Positions 8,578-19,300 of a DNA stretch of 64,000 nt are shown one piece after another. The notes under the pieces are model-generated. The model saw only the letters and a program-made list of their open reading frames with translations. It ran no database searches and was not told the DNA's origin. A program made the position numbers and the translations under genes. Numbering within the stretch: the first letter of the stretch is position 1; each line of letters starts with the position of its first letter. The stretch comes from Marsupella aquatica. Taxonomy: Eukaryota > Marchantiophyta. Location of the stretch: positions 24,738,001-24,802,000 of the forward strand of contig OZ316891.1 in the NCBI GenBank assembly GCA_973895155.1, in the 5' to 3' direction.

Positions 8578-11500
8578 ATACCAAGGGATCGGCATACAAG
8601 CCGATTACGAGGGCAGAACAAATTGAGGCCCTATTAGAAGCCGAGAAAGCACAGCGGCCTAACTCTCAGGAGCAAGAGGTGGATGAGATGGACAGACACG
8701 ATCCAGAGCCAAGGCAGGAAGGGGAGCCGACCACTAATTCAAAACCGAATAGACCGGTAAGGGGACAATCTATGGACACCAAGGAAGGGACCGACTCGGC
8801 TAGTCCAGCCGAGATCCCAGTTTATGGAGGTATGAGATTAGAGAGACTGGAAGCCGAACTGGACCCGAATTTGAAGAAGCAGATTAATATGATCCAAGCA
8901 CGGCAATATCGGAAGCTCGACTTAGGAGAGGGAAGAGAACTGAACTTAGGGAGAAACCTAGCACCTGAGCTCGAGAAAGAGATCAGTGACTTATTGATTG
9001 AATTTCAGGATGTGTTTGCATGGACTCACCAAGATCTAAAGGGCGTAGATCCAACACTAGGGGAACATCGAATTGATCTCATGTTAGGAGCCAAATCATT
9101 TCGACAACCAATTCGAAGGATGAACCCGAAGTATTCCCTGCTGGTCAAAACAGAAATCGACAAACTAGTGGAAGCTGGATTCATCACTCCAGTCCTGCAT
9201 TCAGACTGGGTGTCTCCAATTGTGATAGTTCCCAAGAAAGCTGGACCCGATGGTAAACCCAAGATCCGGGTTTGTCAGGATTACAGGAAGCTGAATGAAG
9301 CAACATTAAAAGACCATTTTCCTTTACCGTTTACTGATATGGTACTAGACATGGTAGCCAGTCATGAACTATATTCATTCATGGATGGATACTCTGGTTA
9401 TAACCAAATCAGGATTCGGCAGGAAGACCAAATCAAGACGGCCTTCATCACGAAATGGGGGATCTATGTCTTCAATCGTATGTCGTTTGGACTCTGCAAC
9501 GCACCAGCTATGTTCCAACGATTAATGGTGAACATTTTTCATGATTACTTGAGAAAGTTCATGGAAATCTTCATTGATGACTTTGCAGTATTCGGGAAGG
9601 CATCCAAACATGCTAAATACCTCAGGAAAACCTTCATGAGATGTAGGGAGGTGGGTCTCAAGTTACACCCAGATAAATGTTTTTTTGCAGTAACCGAGGG
9701 GGTGCTACTAGGTCACAAGGTATCAAGGAAGGGCATTGAGATTGACAAAGGTAAGCTAGCAGTATGGCTAGATATCATGCAACCTAAGAACATAAAGGAT
9801 GTAAGATCCTTCTTGGGATGCATTGGTTACTATCGCCGGTTCATCAAGGATTTTGCCAAGCTAGCTTTACCATTAACCAATATGCTCAAGGCAGGAGCAG
9901 ACTTCGAACCCACACCCGAACGAGTCACAGCGGTGGTAGAATTGAAGCAGATGTTAGTAGAGGCCCCAGTCATGATAGCACCGGACTGGAACAAAGATTT
10001 TCATGTTTTTGTAGATGTCTCGGGCTTCTGTATTGGCTCAGTACTAAGTCAGTTGGATGAGAAAGGAAGGGACCATCCCATATACTTCGCAAGCCGTCAG
10101 CTTGCCGATGCCGAACGGAACTACTCTACCACGGAAAGAGAAGCATTAGGAGTCATTTATTCTTGTAAAAAGTTTAGGCATTATTTACTAGGGTACAAGG
10201 TAATCTTTCATACTGATCATGAAAGTTTGAAGTACCTAGTCAATAAGCCGGACCTTACAGGCAGAGTAGCAAGATGGATTTTGCTATTACAGGAGTTTGA
10301 CTATGAGCTGAGGATCAAGCCAGGAAAGTTACATGCCAATGCCGACTTCTTTTCAAGGATCACAGGTAAACCTGCCACGGATTGCATCGATGATCGATTC
10401 CCCGACGAGGAGCTATTCATTGTGGAAATAGCTGGTACATGGTACCCTGAGATTTTACAATTTCTCAGCACTTCCAGATTACAGCCAGGATTAAGCCGAG
10501 AGCAAGCCGCAGTCTTTGTGCGGAAGGTCAGACAGTATCAGTGCATTAAAGGCATACTGCACAAGCATGGAATCAACGGCACGATTCAAAGGTGTTTGGA
10601 GAAGAGAGAGGTAAAACGAGTCCTACGGGCCATGCATGGAGAGGAGGCTGGAGGACATTTTGCCCCAGTAACCACGTCTAAGAAGATATTAAATGCCGGT
10701 TACTGGTGGCCCACCTTGCACAAAGATGTCTATCAGTTTATCAAACAATGCGATCCTTGTCAACGAGCGGGAGGACCAAGGGCGTCCACCAGGCATCCAC
10801 TGCACCCTATTCTACCTCTGGCACCATTCGAGAAGTGGGGTATTGATTACATTGGACCTCTGAAACCACTGACCCACCCTCGACGGAACAAGTACATAAT
10901 CCTGGCTACGGATTATGCAACTAAATGGGTAGAGGCCAGACCAACAACGAAGGATGATGCAATTACTACGGCTAGATTCATGTATGAGCAGATCTTCACC
11001 AGGTATGGAGCACCCCTAGAATTAGTTAGTGATAGAGGAACCCATTTTTTGAATGATATAATTAGTCGTTTAAATGAGCAGTATTTAGTTAAACATAGGC
11101 CTACTACTCCCTACCATCCAAAGGCAAACGGGTTGACAGAACGAGCAAACGGAATCATAGGAAAGATATTGAACAAGACAGTAGCTCAGAACAAACTCGA
11201 TTGGGATGATAAATTGTTTGCTGCTGTTTTTGCTTACAATCTGGCCTATAAATCCACTACCGGTCATACACCCTTCTTCTTAACCTTTGGACAAGAAGCC
11301 CTGGTACCCATGCAACTTGAGATACCGACATTTCAAGTTACAATTGAGGAAAGAGCCTCAGCGGAGGAGAGCCTAAAGGAGCGAGAATATAGGTTAGAAG
11401 CTTTAGAGGAAGCGAGAATGATTTCAGCCGAGAGAGTAGAATATAGACAGAATATCATGAAGCAGCAGTATGATAAAAGGTTAAAAGTAGTTAGTATTCA

Positions 11501-11750
11501 TACCGATGATCTTGTGCTACTTTATGACAGTAGGTATAGTAGGTTTCCAGGAAAGCTTTACACTCGCTGGTTAGGACCCTTTAGAGTAACCATGATGTTC
11601 CCCAATGGCTCCGTGCAATTGGCCAACATTACGGGAGAGGTATATCCAGTTCGCATCCATTATGACCGCCTCAAGAAATACTATATGGACGAAGATGAAG
11701 TTGTTCGCGAGGACGCTTCACAATTAAGTGGGGAGCTATGTGATGCCTAG
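8484..11750 (+). CDS. pol: Pol polyprotein of A1: RT, RNase H, integrase
   Basis: Enzymes that copy the RNA to cDNA and integrate it. There is no own ATG at the start; expression probably needs a -1 frameshift from gag-pro. RT spans about residues 200-400, with CQDYRKLN, DGYSGYNQI, FGLCNAPAMFQ and the catalytic FIDDF (Asp 365-366). RNase H has Asp 511 (VDVSGFC), a Glu near 553 (EREALG) and Asp in HTDHESLKY. Integrase has an HHCC zinc region (GEEAGGHF to CDPCQRAG), catalytic Asp 788, Asp 850 and Glu 886 (35 residues apart for the last pair), and a late RWLGPF (GPF/Y-type) motif. No chromodomain. The last codons form the polypurine tract and the stop lies inside LTR-b. No internal stops. Confidence 0.96.
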   Translation: MGSSSRDSGFSAGVVAEPTGSTTPSIIGKELNTKGSAYKPITRAEQIEALLEAEKAQRPNSQEQEVDEMDRHDPEPRQEGEPTTNSKPNRPVRGQSMDTKEGTDSASPAEIPVYGGMRLERLEAELDPNLKKQINMIQARQYRKLDLGEGRELNLGRNLAPELEKEISDLLIEFQDVFAWTHQDLKGVDPTLGEHRIDLMLGAKSFRQPIRRMNPKYSLLVKTEIDKLVEAGFITPVLHSDWVSPIVIVPKKAGPDGKPKIRVCQDYRKLNEATLKDHFPLPFTDMVLDMVASHELYSFMDGYSGYNQIRIRQEDQIKTAFITKWGIYVFNRMSFGLCNAPAMFQRLMVNIFHDYLRKFMEIFIDDFAVFGKASKHAKYLRKTFMRCREVGLKLHPDKCFFAVTEGVLLGHKVSRKGIEIDKGKLAVWLDIMQPKNIKDVRSFLGCIGYYRRFIKDFAKLALPLTNMLKAGADFEPTPERVTAVVELKQMLVEAPVMIAPDWNKDFHVFVDVSGFCIGSVLSQLDEKGRDHPIYFASRQLADAERNYSTTEREALGVIYSCKKFRHYLLGYKVIFHTDHESLKYLVNKPDLTGRVARWILLLQEFDYELRIKPGKLHANADFFSRITGKPATDCIDDRFPDEELFIVEIAGTWYPEILQFLSTSRLQPGLSREQAAVFVRKVRQYQCIKGILHKHGINGTIQRCLEKREVKRVLRAMHGEEAGGHFAPVTTSKKILNAGYWWPTLHKDVYQFIKQCDPCQRAGGPRASTRHPLHPILPLAPFEKWGIDYIGPLKPLTHPRRNKYIILATDYATKWVEARPTTKDDAITTARFMYEQIFTRYGAPLELVSDRGTHFLNDIISRLNEQYLVKHRPTTPYHPKANGLTERANGIIGKILNKTVAQNKLDWDDKLFAAVFAYNLAYKSTTGHTPFFLTFGQEALVPMQLEIPTFQVTIEERASAEESLKEREYRLEALEEARMISAERVEYRQNIMKQQYDKRLKVVSIHTDDLVLLYDSRYSRFPGKLYTRWLGPFRVTMMFPNGSVQLANITGEVYPVRIHYDRLKKYYMDEDEVVREDASQLSGELCDA
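11726..11738 (+). other. Polypurine tract of A1
   Basis: AAGTGGGGAGCTA ends directly before the LTR start TGTGATG. It primes plus-strand DNA synthesis and is also translated, as LSGEL near the Pol C-terminus. B and C have near-identical tracts at the same place; D has one both after pol and before its LTR. Confidence 0.88.
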
Positions 11751-11853
11751 ACAGGAATCACTCGGCCGGTTAAGTGGGTAAAGCAGGAAGGCACCCTAGG
11801 AACACCTTAGTATAGTGACAAAACAAGGAAAATATAAACAATTAGGGGCAACC

Positions 11854-14800
11854 ATGGAACCCGGGCAGAGGCCGGAGGTAAGGCTGAGGGTGAAAACCCG
11901 ATTAGGGTTAGGGCGCGTTAAGCGTCGGCGGCTAGGAAGGATCAACGGGAAGAAGGACCGGCAGAGGAGAGGGGTAAGGAGCGCTTGCAGGAGATGGTGG
12001 CTCATTTGCGAGCACGAACTAGGCAGACGACTACGGGAGGCCAACTACTGTCAGCTGCTTAGGCAAGCACTCGGGGAGAGAGTAGATACCGACGATCAAC
12101 CTAAGGAGGGTATGAGCAACGTCAATCAAGCGGCACATTTCTGGGGATGCCTGTTCGAACGGGCAACTGAGTACATCAAGACTTACGAGGACGAGGAGTC
12201 AGAAAGGGCAGCTCGAGAACGGCAGGAGCTCGCTCGATTGTGGGAGCTGCAGAAGACGGCTTTCTTAGGAGGCGAACTCATCAAGGACGAGTTCCTGTGG
12301 ACGCCTACTTCCAATCAACTCGACGATCTTCTGTTTTGCAAAGACAGCGTCGTCGGCATCCGAGAGGCCATCAAGAACTGCAACGACATACACTGGGAAT
12401 TAAAGGGTAGCACGGAAAGGTGGACCCAGGCAACGGTGCTAGGAGAAACCTCCACGGCAGCAGAGATGAAGAGGAAGGGAGCCGTCAACGATGAAGCCAC
12501 CCCGGCAAAAAGAACGAGGTCGGCGGCACCAAAGAAGCCAGCCGAGCAGCAGAGCAGGAGGCAGGGAGAAGCCGAAGAGGAGGAGGTCGATCCCATCAAG
12601 GCCATTCCAACCAGGGATGACACCTGGAAGGGCTGGGCGGCAACCCTACCGGTGGAGGTGCAACTACATTTTGCACGGGAGGAGGATGCATGCTTTACGG
12701 CCATGCAGACCAAGAAGTACCAAGGCTTCATGGCCGGATCCGGCTTGGAGGCCTTTGTAAGATTACCATGGCTGAAGCCGGAGGTACCGGAGTCAGACCT
12801 ATTAGAATTTGTGGGGTCATGGGAACCCGAGACCAATTGCACGAGGATATATGGGAAGGATTTCTATCTTACTCCCAAGGTGATTGCCGAAGTGTTTGGC
12901 TTGCCGATGGGCAATAAGACCAAAGTTGATACCAGGAAGACCTTGCCTGACAAGGAGTTCCGGTCGTTCCCCGGGCCATCAACGAAGAATGGCTTCTTCC
13001 GGAACACCTGCACCAACCCGCACATAGGAGAGATGATCAACTTCTTGCGGGTGACCATGCATTGTAACTTGCCGAGGGCAGAGATCGGCAAGGCACAGGT
13101 CTATCTGGCAGAAAGGCCAGACCCAAGCCGGGACTACAACGGGTACCTCCTCAACCAATTGAAGAAGATCTTAAAGGAGGAGCAGCAGGTAATCGGCATG
13201 GGGAGCGTGTCGCGGCTTGGCTATCACATGCCGCTGTTGTGCCGGTATGCCAGAGGTCAGACTTTTGCCCCGGTACTTCCCCTGCAGGTAAGGGCACCCG
13301 AGGAAGCTCCAACGCCGAGGCCGTTGGCTGAGAAGCCTCAACCACCTGTTAGTCCTACGATCGAGCAGGTGTTTAGGCCCAGGAAGGAAGACTTGCCGAT
13401 GCAGCAACCAGGCATGCAGAGTCTGCTGAAACTACTGGAGAAAGAAAAGAAATCGGCATCGGCAACGACAACGGCAACGGCAACAATGCAGGACACTACT
13501 ACAGAGGTAGGCCTACACCGGCTCACAAGAGAAAACCCCTTTGCTGGAGACAAGGAGAGAATCAGGCCGGAATCCAAGCCAGGTGTTCGAATGTACGTGG
13601 GAACCTCAAGCTCTGAATCTGAGGCAGAATTGCCTGAAGCTCCTACCGAGGAAGAGGAGAGGGAGAAGCCGGAAATCCAAGAGGTAGAGGAGGCAGTGGA
13701 GGACTGCAGCCATGATAATTCCGGCTATGGGTCGGACCATCACGTTCCAGGAGTAAGGACCTGTGGCCGGTTTGTCCCCACACTTCCAAGGGTAGTGCGA
13801 GGGGACCCCAACCAGCAGAGTAGCCCTGAGTCTCCCCCACCAGATGTTGCTCCCCCGAGCTTCGACGGCATAAAACAGACGGTGCAGGAATTTCAGGAGC
13901 GAATCAAGCAGGAGGAAGAGGCCGCCCTGGCTAAGGAAAAGGATTTACCAGGAGGAGATTGGCCGGAGGACATCAGGCGGCTAGCCGAAAAAGGAAGCAA
14001 ACCTCTAGCCACGATTGAAGAGATCCGCAGGACGGCTTGGGAGCAGAGGCCACGATGGGCGATGCCGATCACTTCTACTTACTCCACCTACGCTAAGAAT
14101 AGAGCCATGGAGTATGGTGAGATGTGTGGGGAACTTGCGCTCGGCATCTTTGGAGAGGAGTTGGAGGTAGGACCCTTTTTCCATAGGGAGCAGTTGGAGA
14201 AGCACCAATTAGAAGAAGCGGTGGCTTTAGAGAGAAGCAAGAAGGACGAGGTCATTCGGCGGCTTAGGAGGATGGGAGCCGAGATTGAAGATCTAAGGGC
14301 GGCCAAGAAAGCCCAAGATGAACTGCGGATTAAACGACATGAGCTGAACATCATGCAGGGGCAGTTGGACGCCGCGCAGGCTGATAATCAGAATATCAAG
14401 GATAAACTGACTCAGACGCAGGAAGAGTTGGCCGACACGATCAAAGAAAGGGAAAAGTGGAAGCAAGAGCTGAAGAATACAGAGGAGGCCCACATAACAG
14501 CCAACAGCCGGGCCATGGCGGAGACCCAAAGAAAGGAATGGGCGTTGAAAGGGGAGCTCGAGAAAATCCGCGGAGCCCTTGAGCAGAAGGAAGTCGAGTT
14601 AGGGAAATCCTATCAAGGGATTATGGCGCTGCAGCAGGAGCTTGCGTCCCTGACGGCCAGCTTCAAGGCCGACCTAAGGGAGAAGGACGAGATGCTCGAA
14701 CAGACTTACGCCAAGATGAACCAGATGGAGTCTGTCATCATTGCAGAGCTCGACAAGGAGCTAAGAGCAACCCAGGAGGAGAAGGCTACCTTGAAGAAGG

Positions 14801-15467
14801 AATTGGAGGAAGCCCACAGGGAGCAGGAGGAGGCCAAAAACGAGCTGGAGGGGGCACGTAAGGACCTGGATGAAACCCAAGAGGAGTTGGAGGAAATCAC
14901 GAGGAAGATGGAGAACCTACAGCGGCGGGCCGACAACCAAACAGAGCGGCTGAAGAAACAAGCCGCAGTATTTAAATGCTTAGCTGCAGCAGGTCCATCT
15001 CCCGTTGGGACAAACCAGAAACCGTTGGGGTGGTAATTGCCGAAGGACAAGCCGCCCCACCTGCACCAGTGCCGGAGGTAAGTGGGAAGGGGAAGGGACC
15101 AGCTGCCGAGCCACCAACGAAGAAGAAGCGGAAACCTTCAGGGTCAAGGAGTAATACGACTTCACAGGCCATGGTGATCAAGGAGGTAGACCCAGCACCG
15201 ACCCCAGACAGGGTCACGGCTAAGGATCCAACTACCCTAGGGGAAGGGGAAGCCGAAGCCGTGGGGTTGGCTGAGGCTGAAGCCGTGGGGGTGGCTGAAG
15301 CCGAAGCCGTGGGAGTTGTCGAGGCTGAAGCCGAAGGTGGACCCAGTCAGGCCGATGGAGAGTTGACTCGGTCAAGGGCAGGTAATCTGTCAGTAGGCGG
15401 GCCAACGGCAGTGGCTGAGGAGGAAGTGTTGGGGGCGTCCAATGAGGATCCACCACCGGTGTCGTGA
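11854..15467 (+). pseudogene. LTR-encoded ORF of LTR-b, frameshifted
   Basis: Same protein as at 1006-4593. The first frame runs 11854-15036 and carries the shared domain and coiled coil. Around 15018-15030 the sequence reads ACCAGAAACCGTTGGGG where the other two LTRs read ACCAGTTACCAGGGG, which shifts the frame; the remaining C-terminal part (KKKRK cluster and three AEAVG-type repeats) continues in another frame to 15467. Without a frameshift the product would lose the basic cluster and repeat tail. It differs from the LTR-a protein at roughly two dozen residues by eye. Confidence 0.85.
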
Positions 15468-16373
15468 CGGTGCAAGGGCGCCGTTCCTTTTAGGGAGGGC
15501 GGACGTGGAGGGAGGAGGCGTGAGTGGGCAGGGCGGGCATGGATCTCCACGTTTAGGATTAGGATCAGAACCAGGAGCGGCCCTGACACTTAGCTTAGTG
15601 GGATTGCGGTCCCACTGGTAGGAGCAACACTTGTGCTCCTGCCTTGCTGTACATAGGTAGATTCGGGCAAGTAGATTACTGTTAAGTAGATTAGGCTTAC
15701 GATGCAAAGAATGGCGGATCCACTACCAGGATAAGTACCTGGGCAGCGGGGAGCTCAGGGCCTCTTCTTTAGCAAGTTTTTAGTTTGCACCAGCCGGGCT
15801 GGGATCAAGTAGTACGAGAAGCTCTCGGTTAGTCATACAATGACCCTTGTGTATATTCATGTTTCCTCATGCCTAAGAGCTGAATAGAGTTGGCCTCACG
15901 GCTTAGTTCGCAGAACTTGTGTATGAGATGTACTGTTTGTATGGCAAGTGCATGGTATGACTCAGTCAGAATGAGTCATTTTGCTATTTGTGTGTCGCAT
16001 TAACTTGTGTGAAGAGTGCCCACATCAACAGAAGGAAGGAAAGTAAGCAGGGGAGTGAGAGTTGGATGTGTCGAGCTGAGAGAGGTCTTAGCGGCTTAAC
16101 CAAGCCTATTGGGGATCATTCCGGCGGCGGAATCCAAACATACCTAACAAGACGGAGGGGGAGACAGGGGAAGACAGGGGAAGGCCTATATTAGGCCGGC
16201 TACGTATCTCATGACCCGATGAAGGATCTGTCCAGTATATGTGTGTAAAATGTTAATAGTAGTAGTAGAAGGTTAGCAGCGTCCCATGCCGCTAAGTCGC
16301 GGAAACGGCCTCGCCAAGCATGAAACCTGCGGGAATCGGCTTGAGCTGGGGGGTTTCTTGGGTTTAGGGAGCC
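15468..16373 (+). other. LTR-b noncoding tail
   Basis: Equivalent of 4594-5514. It contains the conserved hairpin and ATACCTA box at 16118-16148. No gene seen. Confidence 0.6.
16118..16148 (+). promoter_or_regulatory. Conserved LTR hairpin plus ATACCTA box (LTR-b)
   Basis: Same TTCCG-GCGG-CGGAA stem-loop and ACATACCTA as in LTR-a. Confidence 0.6.
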
Positions 16374-19300
16374 ATGGGACGCACCACAGTAAGGCTGAGG
16401 GTGAAAACCCGATTAGGGTTAGGGCGCGTTAAGCGTCGGCGGCTAGGAAGGATCAACGGGAAGAAGGACCGGCAGAGGAGAGGGGTAAGGAGCGCTTGCA
16501 GGAGATGGTGGCTCATTTGCGAGCACGAACTAGGCAGACGACTACGGGAGGCCAACTACTGTCAGCTGCTTAGGCAAGCACTCGGGGAGAGAATTGATAC
16601 CGACGATCGACCTAAGGAGGGTATGAGCAACGTCAATCAAGCGGCACATTTCTGGGGATGCCTGTTCGAACGGGCAACTGAGTACATCAAGACTTACGAG
16701 GACGAGGAGTCAGAAAGGGCAGCTCGAGAACGGCAGGAGCTCGCTCGATTGTGGGAGCTGCAGAAGACGGCTTTCTTAGGAGGTGAACTCATCAAGGACG
16801 AGTTCCTGTGGACGCCTACTTCCAATCAACTCGACGATCTTCTGTTTTGCAAAGACAGCGTCGTCGGCATCCGAGAGGCCATCAAGAACTGCAACGACAT
16901 ACACTGGGAATTAAAGGGTAGCACGGAAAGGTGGACCCGGGCAACGGTGCTAGGAGAAACCTCCACGGCAGCAGAGATGAAGAGGAAGGGAGCCGTCAAC
17001 GATGAAGCCACCCCGGCAAAAAGAACGAGGTCGGCGGCACCAAAGAAGCCAGCCGAGCAGCAGAGCAGGAGGCAGGGAGAAGCCGAAGAGGAGGAGGTCA
17101 ATCCCATCAAGGCCATTCCAACCAGGGATGACACCTGGAAGGGCTGGGCGGCAACCCTACCGGTGGAGGTGCAACTACATTTTGCACGGGAGGAGGATGC
17201 ATGCTTTACGGCCATGCAGACCAAGAAGTACCAAGGCTTCATGGCCGGATCCGGCTTGGAGGCCTTTGTAAGATTACCATGGCTGAAGCCGGAGGTACCG
17301 GAGTCAGACCTATTAGAATTCGTGGGGTCATGGGAACCCGAGACCAATTGCACGAGGATATATGGGAAGGATTTCTATCTTACTCCCAAGGTAATTGCCG
17401 AAGTGTTTGGCCTGCCGATAGGCAATAAGACCAAAGTTGATACCAGGAAGACCTTGCCTGACAAGGAGTTCCGGTCGTTCCCCGGGCCATCAACGAAGAA
17501 TGGCTTCTTCCGGAACACCTGCACCAACCCGCACATAGGAGAGATGATCGACTTCTTGCGGGTGACCATGCATTGTAACTTGCCGAGGGCAGAGATCGGC
17601 AAGGCACAGGTCTATCTGGCAGAAAGGCCAGACCCAAGCCGGGACTACAACGGGTACCTCCTCAACCAATTGAAGAAGATCTTAAAGGAGGAGCAACAGG
17701 TAATCGGCATGGGGAGCGTGTCGCGGCTTGGCTATCACATGCCGCTGTTGTGCCGGTATGCCAGAGGTCAGACTTTTGCCCCGGTACTTCCCCTGCAGGT
17801 AAGGGCACCCGAGGAAGCTCCAACGCCGAGGCCGTTGGCTGAGAAGCCTCAACCACCTGTTAGTCCTACGATCGAGCAGGTGTTTAGGCCCAGGAAGGAG
17901 GACTTGCCGATGCAGCAACCAGGCATGCAGAGTCTGCTGAAACTACTGGAGAAAGAAAAGAAATCGGCATCGGCAACAACAACGGCAACGGCAACAATGC
18001 AGGACACTACTACAGAGGTAGGCCTACACCGGCTCACAAGAGAAAACCCCTTTGCTGGAAACAAGGAGAGAATCAGGCCGGAATCCAAGCCAGGTGTTCG
18101 AATGTACGTGGGAACCTCAAGCTCCGAATCTGAGGCAGAATTGCCTGAAGCTCCTACCGAGGAAGAGGAGAGGGAGAAGCCGGACGTCCAAGAGGTAGAG
18201 GAGGCAGTGGAGGACTGCAGCCATGATAATTCCGGCTATGGGTCGGACCATCACGTTCCAGGAGTAAGGACCTGTGGCCGGTTTGTCCCCACACTTCCAA
18301 GGGTAGTGCGAGGGGACCCCAACCAGCAGAGTAGCCCTGAGTCTCCCCCACCAGATGTTGCTCCCCCGAGCTTCGACAGCATAAAACAGACGGTGCAGGA
18401 ATTTCAGGAGCGAATCAAGCAGGAGGAAGAGGCCGCCCTGGCTAAGGAAAAGGATTTACCAGGAGGAGATTGGCCGGAGGACATCAGGCGGCTAGCCAAA
18501 AAAGGAAGCAAACCTCTAGCCACGATTGAAGAGATCCGCAGGACGGCTTGGGAGCAGAGGCCACGATGGGCGATGCCGATCACTTCTACTTACTCCACCT
18601 ACGCTAAGAATAGAGCCATGGAGTATGGTGAGATGTGTGGGGAACTTGCGCTCGGCATCTTTGGAGAGGAGTTGGAGGTAGGACCCTTTTTCCATAGGGA
18701 GCAGTTGGAGAAGCACCAATTAGAAGAAGCGGTGGCTTTAGAGAGAAGCAAGAAGGACGAGGTCATTCGGCGGCTTAGGAGGATGGAAGCCGAGATTGAA
18801 GATCTAAGGGCGGCCAAGAAAGCCCAAGATGAACTGCGGATTAAACGACATGAGCTGAACATCATGCAGGGGCAGCTGGACACCGCGCAGGCTGATAATC
18901 AGAATATCAAGGATAAACTGACTCAGACGCAGGAAGAATTGGCCGACACGATCAAAGAGAGGGAGAAGTGGAAGCAAGAGCTGAAGAATACAGAGGAGGC
19001 CCACATAACAGCCAACAGCCGGGCCATGGCGGAGACCCAAAGAAAGGAATGGGCGTTGAAAGGGGAGCTCGAGAAAATCCGCGGAGCCCTTGAGCAGAAG
19101 GAGGTCGAGTTAGGGAAATCCTATCAAGGGATTATGGCGCTGCAGCAGGAGCTTGCGTCCCTGACGGCCAGCTTCAAGGCCGACCTAAGGGAGAAGGACG
19201 AGATGCTCGAACAGACTTACGCCAAGATGAACCAGATGGAGTCTGTCATCATTGCAGAGCTCGACAAGGAGCTAAGAGCAACCCAGGAGGAGAGGGCTAC

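Larger units (their letters stand above)
11739..16388 (+). repeat. A1 LTR-b (complete, 4650 bp)
   Basis: Full copy from TGTGATGCCT to GCACCACA. It has the most private changes of the three copies and a frameshift in its ORF. It is followed directly by LTR-c from internal LTR base 140 (GTAAGGCTG), with no interior between them. Confidence 0.93.

Noticed and set aside
11500-11750. Chromodomain at the Pol C-terminus
   Set aside because: After the GPF/Y-like motif only about 50 residues remain, with no chromodomain aromatic cage; the same holds in B, C and D.
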